A stretch of DNA of 64,000 bases, from the NCBI RefSeq assembly GCF_032399705.1, contig NZ_CP135922.1:3720001-3784000 (forward strand), read 5' to 3'. Each line of letters opens with the position of its first letter. Position 1 is the first letter of the stretch. Below are positions 1-8,635 of the stretch, in pieces. The position numbers and the translations under genes were made by a program. The stretch comes from Paenibacillus sp. BIC5C1 (GTDB taxonomy: Bacteria > Bacillota > Bacilli > Paenibacillales > Paenibacillaceae). The notes beneath the pieces are model-generated. The model did not search any database. It was not told the DNA's origin and saw only the letters and a list, made by a program, of their open reading frames with translations.

Positions 1-504
1 AGCCAGATTATTCGAGTGTAAAATGGTGTGAACAAATGTTGGAATTAGAGAGATAACTACCCCATTTAAAGCAAGCATTACAAACACAGCGGGGCAAACA
101 AAAAATATAAACATCGTTCGGGATTTCGAGGGGATTCCAAGTCGAAGTCGAATCGGAGTCTGCTTATTTTTCTTTTCATTCGTAGGTGGTAAAGAAAGTA
201 ATAATCCCATCGCAATCAATAACAGAACGAGTAATACCACGTATGGAAAAATTTCAGAACTAAACGAAGAGTATTGGACAATCAATCCACAAATTGCTGG
301 ACCTAGACCGAATCCCAATAAAGTCGCCATACTGGAATAAGCGAGCGAACGTTTTATATGCTGCTGGGAAGTGTGGTGTAATAATAATGCATTACTTGTT
401 CCCATAAAAGCGCCTAAAGCAATTCCTTCTACTGCTCTTGCCAAATATAACATCCAAGGAGATGTTGCACCAATGAAAGTAATACCCCCATAGTTACCAT
501 CCAT
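1..504 (-). pseudogene. MFS transporter, 5'-truncated and cut by the window edge
   Basis: Reading leftward from an ATG at 504, the frame stays open for 168 codons to the window edge. It encodes hydrophobic segments with MFS character: a motif like ARAVEGIALGAFMGTSNALL (TM4), then GFGLGPAICG (TM5 region), a TM6 segment and a charged cytoplasmic loop. The usual first ~80-90 residues (TM1-3 and the loop 2-3 signature) are missing: an in-frame TGA lies at 520-522, and nothing transporter-like is seen to its right. An AAGAGG sequence before the ATG could allow re-initiation. I read it as a decayed or 5'-deleted exporter, but the part beyond the edge is unseen. Confidence 0.6.
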
Positions 505-523
505 TTTGTACCTCTTCTTTCAA

Positions 524-540
524 GCCGCTATAATAGCGGC
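524..540. terminator. Short palindrome beside the broken MFS gene
   Basis: A near-perfect 17-base palindrome (GCCGCTA, three-base loop, TAGCGGC). The stem has the same GCCGCTA/TAGCG core as the repeated terminators near 17852, 20083 and 26531, but it lacks their flanking conserved bases and has no clear U-tract. It may be a worn copy of the same element. Confidence 0.3.
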
Positions 541-614
541 ACATTTCCAGCAAAATAATCATCTTCAATTTTTTTATCACTATGACTCTGGCGGGCTTAC
601 CCCCAGGAAATGAA

Positions 615-648
615 GAAGAACCGATCACTTCTTCATGACCGGCTCTTC
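615..648 (-). terminator. Possible terminator after MFS gene
   Basis: Imperfect inverted repeat (615-623 and 639-648, GAAGA.CCG arms with one mismatch) located just past the stop of the leftward MFS gene. The following tract on the transcribed strand is only mildly U-rich, so termination is tentative. Confidence 0.35.
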
Positions 649-676
649 TCATTAAAATTTTATAGATATCGCGAAA

Positions 677-1936
677 TTATGTCTCTTGTGCAATATGTGT
701 ATTATCAGGCGCTTTTTGGTTCATGATTGGAACCATGACCAGTGCGCCAAGAAGAAATAATAATCCTGCACCACTATAGATTGTACCAAGCGAAAAGGCT
801 CCCTTTAATGCGCCAGCGAAAGACATGGAAACGACCATCATGCCAACGAACATCGGATTCAAAACCCCGTTCACCCGGCCGACAATCGAAGCGTCTGACC
901 ATTTCAGAATCATTGTGCTGATCCCAATATGAATGCACGGGAAAACAAGTCCATTCAGAAATTGAACGGTCAGGGTGAGTGGCACGCTTGTCGAATACCC
1001 TACAATGGCTGTGCAGATTGCGCCTGCGATCATACCTATTGCGAGAAGAATCTGCGGCGGAACCCGCTTGGCGAAAGCGGCCACGATCCCACCACCAATC
1101 AGCATAGCTGCACCATTAACCATTAGCAGATACTGCAGGAATTCCTTGCTTCTGCCCAGCCGCTCCGTTACGATAAACAGGTTGAGCGCTTGGGCTACGC
1201 CAACAGCCAGTCCCGCGAGAATAAATGCCAGTCCGAGCATCCGCAGTACTTGGCTTCGCCAAACATAGCGGAAGCCTTCAATGAATTCTTTACGGAACTG
1301 CCCTTTTACAGCGACGGTTTGAGATTGCATTTGATCTTCTGGCAGACGAATAAGAACGAGTGCAGAGAGCAGAAATACCAGGCCCATGACAGCGATTGAT
1401 ATTTCAAGGCCAAGTGTGCTGTATACGAAGGTTCCGAGCATAGGACCAAGCACCATGAAGATGGCCATCAGTGATTGGAATAGAGCCATCCCTTGCTGGA
1501 GCTGTTCTTCTGGCACATGATACTTAAACAAACGCATGCTTGAAGGTTGAGAGAACTGGGAAAGAATAGCTGAGATGAATGCGACAAGGTAAACGGAGTG
1601 CCAAGAACCGTAATGTATGGTCAGAAGTACTACGAATACCGATACCGCGGATAATAAATCGCACCAGATCATCGTTCGCTTTGGCCGCCAGCGGTCGGCA
1701 AATGTACCTCCAATGAACGAAAAAACAAAAATTGGTGCGAATTCGGCTACGCTGATTAGCGAAATAGCGTATGGATCATTGTTTGTTCTCTCCGCAACGT
1801 ACAGAAGAATTGCGAAATTACGTACCCAAATGCCAACCTGCAGGAGCACGCTTGATAATAAAATCGTCTGCAGGAACCGATTGCGAAACAAGCTTGGTGC
1901 ATTCATGTTTTTTTCGTGCCGCTCCAATCTTTTCAA
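677..1936 (-). CDS. MFS drug/metabolite exporter (MefA/EntS-like)
   Basis: Major facilitator of up to 419 residues with about 12 membrane segments. The loop 2-3 signature appears as GGTFADRWRPKRTM near residues 75-90, followed by TM segments typical of the TMS_3/macrolide-efflux-like branch. This branch exports small molecules such as macrolides or siderophores; the substrate here is unknown. The start is uncertain. The longest frame begins with TTG at 1936, with GGAGG abutting it. A TTG three codons later lies at proper distance from that GGAGG, and an ATG at 1906 gives the more usual N-terminus (MNAPSLFRN). It is monocistronic, and its left neighbour is a truncated exporter of the same superfamily. 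Confidence 0.8.
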   Translation of the reverse strand: MKRLERHEKNMNAPSLFRNRFLQTILLSSVLLQVGIWVRNFAILLYVAERTNNDPYAISLISVAEFAPIFVFSFIGGTFADRWRPKRTMIWCDLLSAVSVFVVLLTIHYGSWHSVYLVAFISAILSQFSQPSSMRLFKYHVPEEQLQQGMALFQSLMAIFMVLGPMLGTFVYSTLGLEISIAVMGLVFLLSALVLIRLPEDQMQSQTVAVKGQFRKEFIEGFRYVWRSQVLRMLGLAFILAGLAVGVAQALNLFIVTERLGRSKEFLQYLLMVNGAAMLIGGGIVAAFAKRVPPQILLAIGMIAGAICTAIVGYSTSVPLTLTVQFLNGLVFPCIHIGISTMILKWSDASIVGRVNGVLNPMFVGMMVVSMSFAGALKGAFSLGTIYSGAGLLFLLGALVMVPIMNQKAPDNTHIAQET

Positions 1937-2290
1937 CCTCCAATTTGTTCAAAAAGATTCCCATTTTGAGTAAGATATGACTCTCCTTTCAATTCCTAAT
2001 TATACGGACTTCCACATCGTTCACCTCATACTAAAGACTGAATTTTCAGAGTGCGTCTCCCAAAAGAGATCCAGCCCGATAATGTACAGTTCACCAACAC
2101 AGTTAATTATGTCTACTCGGCTTTTACCTATGCCTATACAAGTGTTCAACCTTACGTGTTTCGGAAAATTGATGTTCTGAGAAAATAAAGTTTCAGACTG
2201 AATCCAATAAATAAAGCAGCGACAGAACAAGACTTAATAAATAAAGTCTTAGACTGCCGCTGTTGTTGTTCAATTATCGTTTCCGTTAGT
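1937..2290. other. Intergenic region with a small hairpin
   Basis: No convincing gene. It holds the 5' region of the MFS gene and, near 2229-2250, an AAGACTT/AAGTCTT inverted repeat in A+T-rich sequence that could terminate transcripts from the right-hand leftward gene. Short open frames here lack ribosome binding sites. Confidence 0.4.
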
Positions 2291-3211
2291 TTAGTCAAGG
2301 ATTTCCGGTTTGATATCATTTTGACTTAAAAATTTCATTAAATCATTACTCAACTGCATAATCTCATTGTTAGCATTACTCGCATAATCCGGCAACATCA
2401 TATCTCTAACCATCTTAGTTCGTAGCCATGTCATAAAGACAAGATCCAAAAATAAGTTTGGAAATTTAAGAACCATGTTAAGCATTGGCGGATCAATTGA
2501 AACGCCAGCTTTTTGAATTGCCCTTAGATACGCTTTTAAAGTGACTGTTATTTTGCGTGCTGTCTTTCTGGTTCTGGCAGTTTTATTGTCAATTGTCTTA
2601 TTTCCAGACTGTAAAAAGCTTAACATGGCAATGTCTGATACGGAATGTGTAATTAGATACGCTTGCATATCCTTTTTAATAACGTAAGGAAGCTTTGCTG
2701 TTTTAAATAATATTGCGAGATTTTCTATGCGCTCTGTTACTACACCATTAATTTCTCCAAATGCAGTTGCCGCTATAATCTTTGGTAGAAATCGAGTATG
2801 CAATACGCCATCTTTAATCTGTCCACCGAAACCGGGAAAAGCTGGTAAAAGTCTGTCCCCTATGATATCCAGCCATGAAGAAAATCCAATCGAATTACTG
2901 GTCATCGTAACTATATTTTTGCTTTGATTATCTTTTAGTGCTAACAAAGCTGATTCGGAGCGATCATAACGAACGGTAACGAAAATAAAATCGTATATAT
3001 CATCATTTTCGAGCCTATCAATGACATTCACTTTTATCGATCTAACTGTATTTTTTTCTTTATATTGCAGGCCATTTTCTCTTAATGATTTAGATCTATT
3101 AGATTGTGCAAACAGGGTAACATCAACCCCTGCTTCAATAAGCTTAATTGCGTACATGCTCCCGATCACACCTGCACCAAAGATTAAAATTCTATCTTTT
3201 TTTGCTGACAT
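2291..3211 (-). CDS. Ketopantoate reductase family protein (PanE/ApbA-like)
   Basis: About 306 residues. The N-terminus has a Rossmann fold with G-A-G-V-I-G at residues 12-17, as in the NADPH site of ApbA/PanE dehydrogenases, which reduce 2-dehydropantoate to pantoate. The C-terminal helical half is divergent and the usual catalytic lysine motif is not obvious. It could therefore be one of the many uncharacterised PanE-like oxidoreductases rather than the vitamin B5 enzyme. The ATG at 3211 is chosen because AGGGGTGG lies five bases upstream; the GTG three codons earlier overlaps this site. It is divergent from the TetR gene at 3359, so the regulator probably controls it. Confidence 0.75.
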   Translation of the reverse strand: MSAKKDRILIFGAGVIGSMYAIKLIEAGVDVTLFAQSNRSKSLRENGLQYKEKNTVRSIKVNVIDRLENDDIYDFIFVTVRYDRSESALLALKDNQSKNIVTMTSNSIGFSSWLDIIGDRLLPAFPGFGGQIKDGVLHTRFLPKIIAATAFGEINGVVTERIENLAILFKTAKLPYVIKKDMQAYLITHSVSDIAMLSFLQSGNKTIDNKTARTRKTARKITVTLKAYLRAIQKAGVSIDPPMLNMVLKFPNLFLDLVFMTWLRTKMVRDMMLPDYASNANNEIMQLSNDLMKFLSQNDIKPEILD

Positions 3212-3248
3212 ATAAGCCACCCCTATTTATTAACAATTAGTTTCTATT

Positions 3249-3329
3249 ATCCGACAACATGTTGTATGATGTGATTGTAAATCTTTATTATTTCTTGATC
3301 AACCATCAGTTTTTCATGATTTGTCGGAT
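3249..3329. promoter_or_regulatory. Candidate TetR operators between divergent genes
   Basis: The 147-base divergent intergenic region contains a perfect 12-base palindrome, ACAACATGTTGT (3254-3265). It also has a 9-base inverted pair, ATCCGACAA (3249-3257) and TTGTCGGAT (3321-3329). TetR-family dimers bind such palindromes between their own gene and a divergent target. The assignment is positional inference. Confidence 0.5.
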
Positions 3330-3358
3330 GATAATCTTATTGCTATTAGGAGGGAAAC

Positions 3359-3910
3359 ATGAAAAAGCAACCCCAAATAACGGAGAAAACAAGACAAAAA
3401 TTTGTAGAAGTTTTCTGTGAGTTATATAGCCAAAAGCCGATTGAGAAAATTTCGGTTCAGGAAATTTCGAACAAGTCAGGATTTAACCGAAGCACTTTTT
3501 ATCAATACTTTACTGACATTTACGAATTGTTAGACTCTGTTGAAAATGATTTATTGAATGAATTGAAAAAAGAAATGGCGAATAAAGAGCTATCGGTGAA
3601 TATGGTTCAAGATACGCTTAATTGTCTGGACAAAAGAGAACATCTCCTGGTTCTTAATGCCCTTTTGGGTGATTACGGAAGTACCCGTTTTTTAAAACGC
3701 TTAAAAAAAGAAATCACTTTGAATCAATTAGAATTAAACGTGCCACAAAACCATTCCTTAACACCATACTTCATTGAGTTTTATCTGACAACCTCCCTTT
3801 CTTTATTTCGTCTTTGGCTCCAGCGTCAAAAAGATTTATCGTCAGAAGAATTTTTCAAGTTAGTGGAGAACTTATACTCAAGAGGAATTACGCCCTATTC
3901 AAAAGAATGA
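3359..3910 (+). CDS. TetR/AcrR family transcriptional regulator
   Basis: 183 residues. The N-terminal helix-turn-helix is recognisable as ISVQEISNKSGFNRSTFYQYF around residues 30-50, with the typical T/S-x-F-Y-x-Y-F recognition helix end. The C-terminal ligand domain is of the TetR_C type found in short Firmicute regulators. AGGAGGG sits seven bases before the ATG. It is divergent from the PanE-like oxidoreductase, with palindromes in between, which suggests autoregulation and control of that neighbour. The ligand is unknown. Confidence 0.85.
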   Translation: MKKQPQITEKTRQKFVEVFCELYSQKPIEKISVQEISNKSGFNRSTFYQYFTDIYELLDSVENDLLNELKKEMANKELSVNMVQDTLNCLDKREHLLVLNALLGDYGSTRFLKRLKKEITLNQLELNVPQNHSLTPYFIEFYLTTSLSLFRLWLQRQKDLSSEEFFKLVENLYSRGITPYSKE

Positions 3911-3926
3911 GTCTGTCATGTGCTTC

Positions 3927-3990
3927 GGTTCTCCGCGCTGTCTGTGACGGCAAGTTAAAGGCCATCCTTCGCCGGATGGCCCTGATTTTG
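3927..3990 (+). repeat. Dispersed repeat with terminator hairpin, copy 1
   Basis: Downstream of the TetR gene. The stem GGCCATCC/GGATGGCC (3960-3967, 3974-3981) is followed by T-rich sequence and acts plausibly as a terminator. The ~35 bases before the stem (TCTCCGC.CTG.CTGT..., then AAGTT.AAGGCC) recur at 17986-18050, showing a dispersed element rather than a simple terminator. Confidence 0.5.
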
Positions 3991-4023
3991 ATCTCGCTTT
4001 ATACAACTATTCTTCTCCCATAG

Positions 4024-4152
4024 GTTGATGTAGATGTTCCGCTGGCTTTTCAATTTCCCGACGTTCGCGGAACTGCCCATGTGGAGCTGGACTTATCCCA
4101 TGGAGCCGTATTCGAGCCGGACGTAGCGAAGTACGCCGCACCGGAATATTGA
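4024..4152 (+). pseudogene. 42-codon C-terminal gene remnant of unknown family
   Basis: Between a TAG at 4021 and a TGA at 4150 lies an open stretch without a start codon. It is noticeably richer in G+C than its neighbours and has protein-like codon use (ending in EPDVAKYAAPEY). There is no ribosome binding site. It looks like the tail of a gene whose body was lost. I do not recognise the family. Confidence 0.35.
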
Positions 4153-4227
4153 TTTTACGCTTCTGATGCAGCGTGAGCCGGCTGCGTTGAGTCAGTCCCT
4201 CCGTTAGTAAAATTCCATGCTTTCAAG

Positions 4228-5154
4228 TTAATGAATACTATTATGAATGCTTTTAAATTCTTGAACAAAATCAATCGGCAACATAGGTTCGTCAGAAGCG
4301 GCTACTCGTTGAAGCTCTTTTAACCAGTTCATTGTTTCTTCATTCAAATTTGACACATCATTTGCTTGATGAAAATAAACATACAGCAATGCATGACGTA
4401 ATTTAATAAAATCTTGTAAATATACTATTTCTTCTTCTTGGATTGTATTATTCTTCAGATATCCTTTCATAAAATGGCGGAAAAACAATCTATAATATTC
4501 CGTTTTATTTTCAAATTCCTTAAACGGATAAGAAAGTGCATAGTACAATGTAATCCCAATATCGTTTACGAAATATGTATAACCGCAATCATCAAAATCG
4601 AACAAATAAATGTCTCCGTTATGCAGATAAAAATTACTTTGATGAAAATCAGTATGTGTCAAACCGTATGTATCTTTGGACTTGGGCAGAGAAGCAAGTT
4701 TTGTTAATCTTTCTTTTAGAATTGAAATCATTACATCATCAGGTCGCAGATATTTCTCCGCCTTTAATTGAACTTCTTGATCCCAGGCTTGTCGTTTAAA
4801 CGCCGGATTACTCCATTCATAACTCTTTGTGGCATGATGAATTCCCCCCAGAAATTCGCCCCATTTTTCGTAAAGCGATTCATTCCAATCTTCAACCGAC
4901 ACTTCTTTTCCAAGAGACATTTCGTATGAAATAGCTAGGAACGAACCATTTTCTGAAGCAATTTCTTCAACCATATTACCCCTGGTCGATGGAACAGCAT
5001 TTGAAACTGCCAGTCCTTTATTCGACAAAAAATTTAAGAATTCAATTTCACCCTGTATATTATTTCTTGATCTTCTAATTGTATGTGAAATTTTCAATAT
5101 GAAAGATTCATTGTTTTTATGGTATTCATAAACAAAGCTTTCATAACCGCCCAA
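4228..5154 (-). CDS. Aminoglycoside phosphotransferase-fold kinase, N-terminus short
   Basis: APH/choline-kinase-fold protein. The catalytic loop H-T-D-F-H-Q-S-N lies near residue 166 and the metal-binding D-F-D-D about 20 residues later, so the kinase core looks intact. The substrate is unknown; relatives phosphorylate drugs or small metabolites. The first in-frame start is a TTG at 5154 with no ribosome binding site. It sits right at the conserved LLGGYESFVYEY segment, whereas the family usually has 15-20 residues before it. In-frame sequence continues upstream only to a TGA shortly before (about 5200). The upstream DNA belongs to the 3' end of the neighbouring small membrane gene, so the 5' end may have been lost at a junction or be mis-started. 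Confidence 0.65.
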   Translation of the reverse strand: MGGYESFVYEYHKNNESFILKISHTIRRSRNNIQGEIEFLNFLSNKGLAVSNAVPSTRGNMVEEIASENGSFLAISYEMSLGKEVSVEDWNESLYEKWGEFLGGIHHATKSYEWSNPAFKRQAWDQEVQLKAEKYLRPDDVMISILKERLTKLASLPKSKDTYGLTHTDFHQSNFYLHNGDIYLFDFDDCGYTYFVNDIGITLYYALSYPFKEFENKTEYYRLFFRHFMKGYLKNNTIQEEEIVYLQDFIKLRHALLYVYFHQANDVSNLNEETMNWLKELQRVAASDEPMLPIDFVQEFKSIHNSIH

Positions 5155-5170
5155 TAAACGAACGGTGTCA

Positions 5171-5367
5171 TTATTTTTTTCTAAAGAAATCGAACTTAAT
5201 CACATAATCAAAAAGAGACGTAATTACAACAACTCCGAGTGGAAACAATGAATATACCCAAAACGGATTATTTGGAGCTTCACCAGGGGGGCATCAGTTA
5301 AAAAAACATAAAGAACAACACAATAAATTACGGCCACTACAATACCTGTTATGTTTCTATTTTTCAT
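5171..5367 (-). pseudogene. Small two-TM membrane protein, frameshifted at a C6 run
   Basis: The ATG at 5367 has AGAGGTG nine bases upstream and starts a hydrophobic segment (MKNRNITGIVVAVIYCVVLY). As written the frame ends at 5224 with an implausible tail. Adding one base to the run of six C on the coding strand (G6 at 5286-5291) restores a reading of about 65 residues. The restored reading has a second membrane segment (YSLFPLGVVVITSLFDYVI) and a lysine-rich end (FDFFRKK, stop at 5171-5173). This is a one-base homopolymer indel: a real frameshift, phase variation, or a sequencing error. The family is not recognised. It lies between Imm26 and the APH-type kinase on the same strand. Confidence 0.6.
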
Positions 5368-5445
5368 AGCTGTTTTCCACCTCTTGTTCACCTCATTAAC
5401 CATTAAGTACTGATCACACAGCATCAAGGTTAAATTAAACATAAA

Positions 5446-5919
5446 CTAATCTTTATAAATTAACTCATTATAATAGGAGTCCCATTCTCCTGTTACAAAC
5501 CTAGCATTGACTGCTTTTTCTAAACTAACAGGTGACCAAGACTCCAACTCGGGAACATTTTCAATCTCTGAAGCACTGGGGTCTTCATTTACAACATCAC
5601 CCTTATGATCCACCAACAGATATCCATTTTCAGTTTCCACTTTGTACAAAGGAAATGTCATGCTTAATATTGGCCCATTTCCAATCACATTCCAGATGCC
5701 ATCTTCAATCCTAGAATTCACAGTCTGTATTAAGAAAATGATTGGTTTCGACGTGATTTCACTGACCTTTGGGTGTTCCATTGATACCAGATCATATACA
5801 ACCATACAATCTGATATCCTTCCTTCAGAAACAACTTGTCCATAACAATAACGAGTCTGATCAAGTCTTATCGCGAAGACATCTCCTAACTTCACTTTAA
5901 CCCTTTTCTTTCCTGCCAT
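5446..5919 (-). CDS. Imm26-type immunity protein
   Basis: 157 residues with the pattern of the Imm26 family. An N-terminal basic segment is followed by GDVFAIRLDQTRYCYGQVV (a GD-F-I-L...YGRV core) and a beta-rich middle. Imm26 proteins neutralise polymorphic toxins delivered by neighbouring cells and act in the cytoplasm. GGGAGG lies six bases before the ATG. It sits in a row of immunity-like genes with no toxin gene in view, which is how orphan immunity arrays look. Confidence 0.65.
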   Translation of the reverse strand: MAGKKRVKVKLGDVFAIRLDQTRYCYGQVVSEGRISDCMVVYDLVSMEHPKVSEITSKPIIFLIQTVNSRIEDGIWNVIGNGPILSMTFPLYKVETENGYLLVDHKGDVVNEDPSASEIENVPELESWSPVSLEKAVNARFVTGEWDSYYNELIYKD

Positions 5920-5976
5920 TACTGGCCTCCCATACTATAACGGCTTTTTAACAGATAACGTTGTTCACGATGTTAG

Positions 5977-6270
5977 TCAAAATATGTCACTCACAATGAT
6001 ATTTCCCCATAAACTTTTTAATGTTTTATCATTAATCTTGAACTCATTTAATAGTTGCTCAACGGACTCATACTTAATTTGCGATTCCTCATTTTCCTTA
6101 ATACAGTACCAGCCACTTTCATTATAACTGATTAAGAAATGAGTATCATTCAAGTCAAATTCTATTTCGTGTCCACGATTTAAGTCTTCAGTGAATTCAT
6201 CGTAACTATACATCTTGAGTCTCCCTTCACGATCTCCATAGACTTCTATGAAGCTTCCAATCATGTTCAT
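5977..6270 (-). CDS. Small acidic protein of unknown family
   Basis: 97 residues, acidic, with the composition of a small single-domain alpha/beta protein. It has a middle SYNESGWYCIKENEE segment and a C-terminal helix ending in WGNIIVSDIF. No family recognised. A weak AAAGG precedes the first ATG; the second ATG, two codons later, is also possible. Its place between Imm53 and Imm26 genes on the same strand suggests another immunity protein, but only by context. Confidence 0.55.
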   Translation of the reverse strand: MNMIGSFIEVYGDREGRLKMYSYDEFTEDLNRGHEIEFDLNDTHFLISYNESGWYCIKENEESQIKYESVEQLLNEFKINDKTLKSLWGNIIVSDIF

Positions 6271-6339
6271 GTGGGACCTTTAAGGTATTTCTTTAAATTT
6301 CCATGAGATGATCGATGTTTTTTAACATTACCATTTTTA

Positions 6340-6636
6340 TTATTTCTCTATGCTTGAAGCCCAATTTTTAAAGTAAACTAGTATCTCTTCTAGATTCATT
6401 GCTCCTCCTGCACCATGAAACACTCCATCCCTCACAATACAGTAAAACCAATCTTTATCATTTCTCTCTTCTTCTACCGAATCAAAAAACATATCCTCTA
6501 AATAAGTATCTGTCAAGTCGATTTCAACAGACCAACCGGGATTATCCACTGTATCAATTTTCACACCATATGAATGTTCCCAATCCCCGTTGCAGTTTTC
6601 ATAATACCAGTTCTGAAGCCATTTTAATGTATTCAT
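6340..6636 (-). CDS. Imm53 family immunity protein, copy 1
   Basis: 98 residues starting MNTLKWLQNWYYENCNGDWE. It has the WEHSYGVKIDT.DNPGW core typical of Imm53, a predicted immunity protein for polymorphic toxins. AGAGGTG lies shortly before the ATG. A second copy at 42985, 36 kb away on the same strand, is about 87% identical over 98 residues. It heads a leftward row followed by the unknown 97-aa gene, Imm26, a small membrane gene and a kinase. Confidence 0.75.
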   Translation of the reverse strand: MNTLKWLQNWYYENCNGDWEHSYGVKIDTVDNPGWSVEIDLTDTYLEDMFFDSVEEERNDKDWFYCIVRDGVFHGAGGAMNLEEILVYFKNWASSIEK

Positions 6637-6830
6637 TATCTACACCTCTTTTTTTGAAATTTATACCATATACTTAGAATATTTACGAAATGAAAAATTT
6701 GCTAAAGTTTTCCCTCCCCCAAATACTTATTGATTTCTGGGTAAAAAATCCTATTTCAATGAAGATTACATTGCTTGAAGATTTTTGCTATGCTGAATGC
6801 AAACATTTAGATATGGGAGACAGAGCATTA

Positions 6831-7505
6831 ATGCCTAAAATACTGATCGTGGACGATGAAGCAGATCTTCGAAAGTTGCTGACCGATTACTTTGAAATAA
6901 ACGGATATTCCGTCATAACGGCCAAGGACAGCCGGGAGGCGCTGCGGAAGGTGGAACAACAACCCGATCTCGTTTTGCTAGATATCAACATGCCTGAGCA
7001 GAACGGCCTTCAATTATGCGAGAAAATTCGAGACTTTGTCTCTTGCCCGATCTTATTTTTAACAGCTCGAATCGAAGACGCAGATAAAATAGCCGGGTTT
7101 CGGGCCGGAGGCGATGACTATATCCTGAAACCTTTCAGCATTCGCGAACTGGGAGCCAGGGTCGAAGCGCATATGCGCAGGGAACAGCGAACCCAAAGCA
7201 AATCCTCGGTAAGGTTTAGTGATGACTTGGTTATTGACTACACAGCCCGGGAACTCTACTACCGGGAGAGGCGAATTCCTCTGGCCAAAAAAGAGTTCGA
7301 CATTATCGAATTGCTGTCCACGCATCCCGGCATGGTGTTCGAAAAAGAACGCATGTACGAAACGATTTGGGGCATGGACAGTCTGGGCGACAGCAGCGTG
7401 ATCGCGGAGCATATCCGGCGTATTCGCTCCAAATTAAAGGAATACAGCTGCGATAACCGAATCGAAACAGTTTGGGGAGTCGGATACAAATGGCTAAACT
7501 CATAA
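6831..7505 (+). CDS. OmpR/PhoB-family response regulator
   Basis: 224 residues. The receiver domain has paired acidic residues in VDDEADL near the N-terminus, phospho-acceptor D51 in LLDINMP, and lysine in LKPFS near 100. A winged-helix DNA-binding domain ends in VWGVGYKW. I choose the ATG at 6831: earlier in-frame ATGs (including one at 6690) would add a non-conserved extension. GGGAGA lies 11 bases upstream. The stop overlaps the kinase gene by 16 bases, giving translational coupling. Confidence 0.88.
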   Translation: MPKILIVDDEADLRKLLTDYFEINGYSVITAKDSREALRKVEQQPDLVLLDINMPEQNGLQLCEKIRDFVSCPILFLTARIEDADKIAGFRAGGDDYILKPFSIRELGARVEAHMRREQRTQSKSSVRFSDDLVIDYTARELYYRERRIPLAKKEFDIIELLSTHPGMVFEKERMYETIWGMDSLGDSSVIAEHIRRIRSKLKEYSCDNRIETVWGVGYKWLNS

Positions 7506-8584
7506 ATAGGCCGCTGCTAAAGCGATTTACCTTATTGCAATCTTTTATCCTGTTGTGCGTGGTCACGCTCATTGCTGTGCTGGTCGTCATAACATTGGAG
7601 TTCTCTTGGGCAGAGAATCTGCGCCTGCGTTTTGGAGAAAAGGATTGGGTGCTGCCCTCCCTCGTTGCGGCTGTGCTGCTAACCGTGGCCACTGGAATTA
7701 TCACCATGGCAGTTCTATTTTATAGATGGAAACTAAAACGTCCGCTGGAGTTATTAAAGCAAGCATCCGAAAGCATTTCGGCCAACGATTTAAGCTTCAG
7801 AATCTCCTATGACAGCCGGGACGAGATGGGCGAGTTGATCGCGGTATTTGAAAACATGCGTTCACAGTTGGAGAAAAACGTAAAGACGCTCTGGCGTTCA
7901 GTTGAGGAGCGGAAGCAGCTCAATGCGATTTTTGCCCATGATCTGAGAACACCCCTGTCAGTGTTAAAAGGAAACGCTGAGCTTCTCGCCACCTATCTGC
8001 CCGAGAAGAAGTTATCGGAAGAAAAGGTGTTGGATCTGATTCAGACCATGAACCTTCACATCTTGCGTCTGGAGAGCTATGCGGAGGCCATGAACTCGAT
8101 TCAGAGGCTGGAGGATGTCCTGTTAAACATCAAGTCGATGGATACGATCTCATTGACGACTTTACTGGACAGCAGTGGCGAACAAATAGCAAGGAATTTC
8201 GGTATATGCTTCGTCTCTTCTTTGAAATATGATAATGCCTTAATACATGTGGATCCCTATCTTGTCATGCAGATTTTCGAAAATGTGGTGGCCAATGGGG
8301 TCAGATACGCAGCCAGTCAAGTGAACGTTCGTTATGACCTTCTGGAAGGCACGCTGAAAATCACCGTTTCAGACGACGGTCCTGGTTTCTCGGACGAAGC
8401 CCTGTATAAGGCTGTACTCCCTTTTTATCGTGGCGAAGTGTGGGATGCGACCGAACATCGCGGGTTGGGGCTTTACGTTTGCAAGGTGTTTTGCGAAAAA
8501 CATGAAGGAAGTCTCCAGGTCGCAAACGGATCTCACGGCGGCGGAAACGTGACGGTAAGCATTGGGACCCAAGTTGATAAATAG
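7490..8584 (+). CDS. Two-component sensor histidine kinase
   Basis: 364 residues. Two membrane segments (about 18-40 and 55-80) flank a very short extracellular loop, as in intramembrane-sensing kinases of Firmicutes. A HAMP linker follows, then the HisKA dimerisation helix with phospho-acceptor H150 in FAHDLRTPLS. The HATPase domain has DDGPGF and RGLGLYV (N, G1 and G2 boxes). GGGGAG lies about 10 bases before the ATG within the regulator's coding end. The pair is followed 50 bases later by a beta-lactamase/PBP-like gene, a likely target, suggesting cell-wall stress sensing. Confidence 0.88.
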   Translation: MAKLINRPLLKRFTLLQSFILLCVVTLIAVLVVITLEFSWAENLRLRFGEKDWVLPSLVAAVLLTVATGIITMAVLFYRWKLKRPLELLKQASESISANDLSFRISYDSRDEMGELIAVFENMRSQLEKNVKTLWRSVEERKQLNAIFAHDLRTPLSVLKGNAELLATYLPEKKLSEEKVLDLIQTMNLHILRLESYAEAMNSIQRLEDVLLNIKSMDTISLTTLLDSSGEQIARNFGICFVSSLKYDNALIHVDPYLVMQIFENVVANGVRYAASQVNVRYDLLEGTLKITVSDDGPGFSDEALYKAVLPFYRGEVWDATEHRGLGLYVCKVFCEKHEGSLQVANGSHGGGNVTVSIGTQVDK

Positions 8585-8635
8585 TTGAAAATTATCTGAT
8601 AGCATTTCCTTATCTTGAATTCAAGGAGTGTTATC

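Noticed and set aside
6690..6830. N-terminal extension of the response regulator from an ATG at 6690
   Set aside because: Receiver domains begin a few residues before the first acidic pair; the extension is not conserved-looking and has no RBS.
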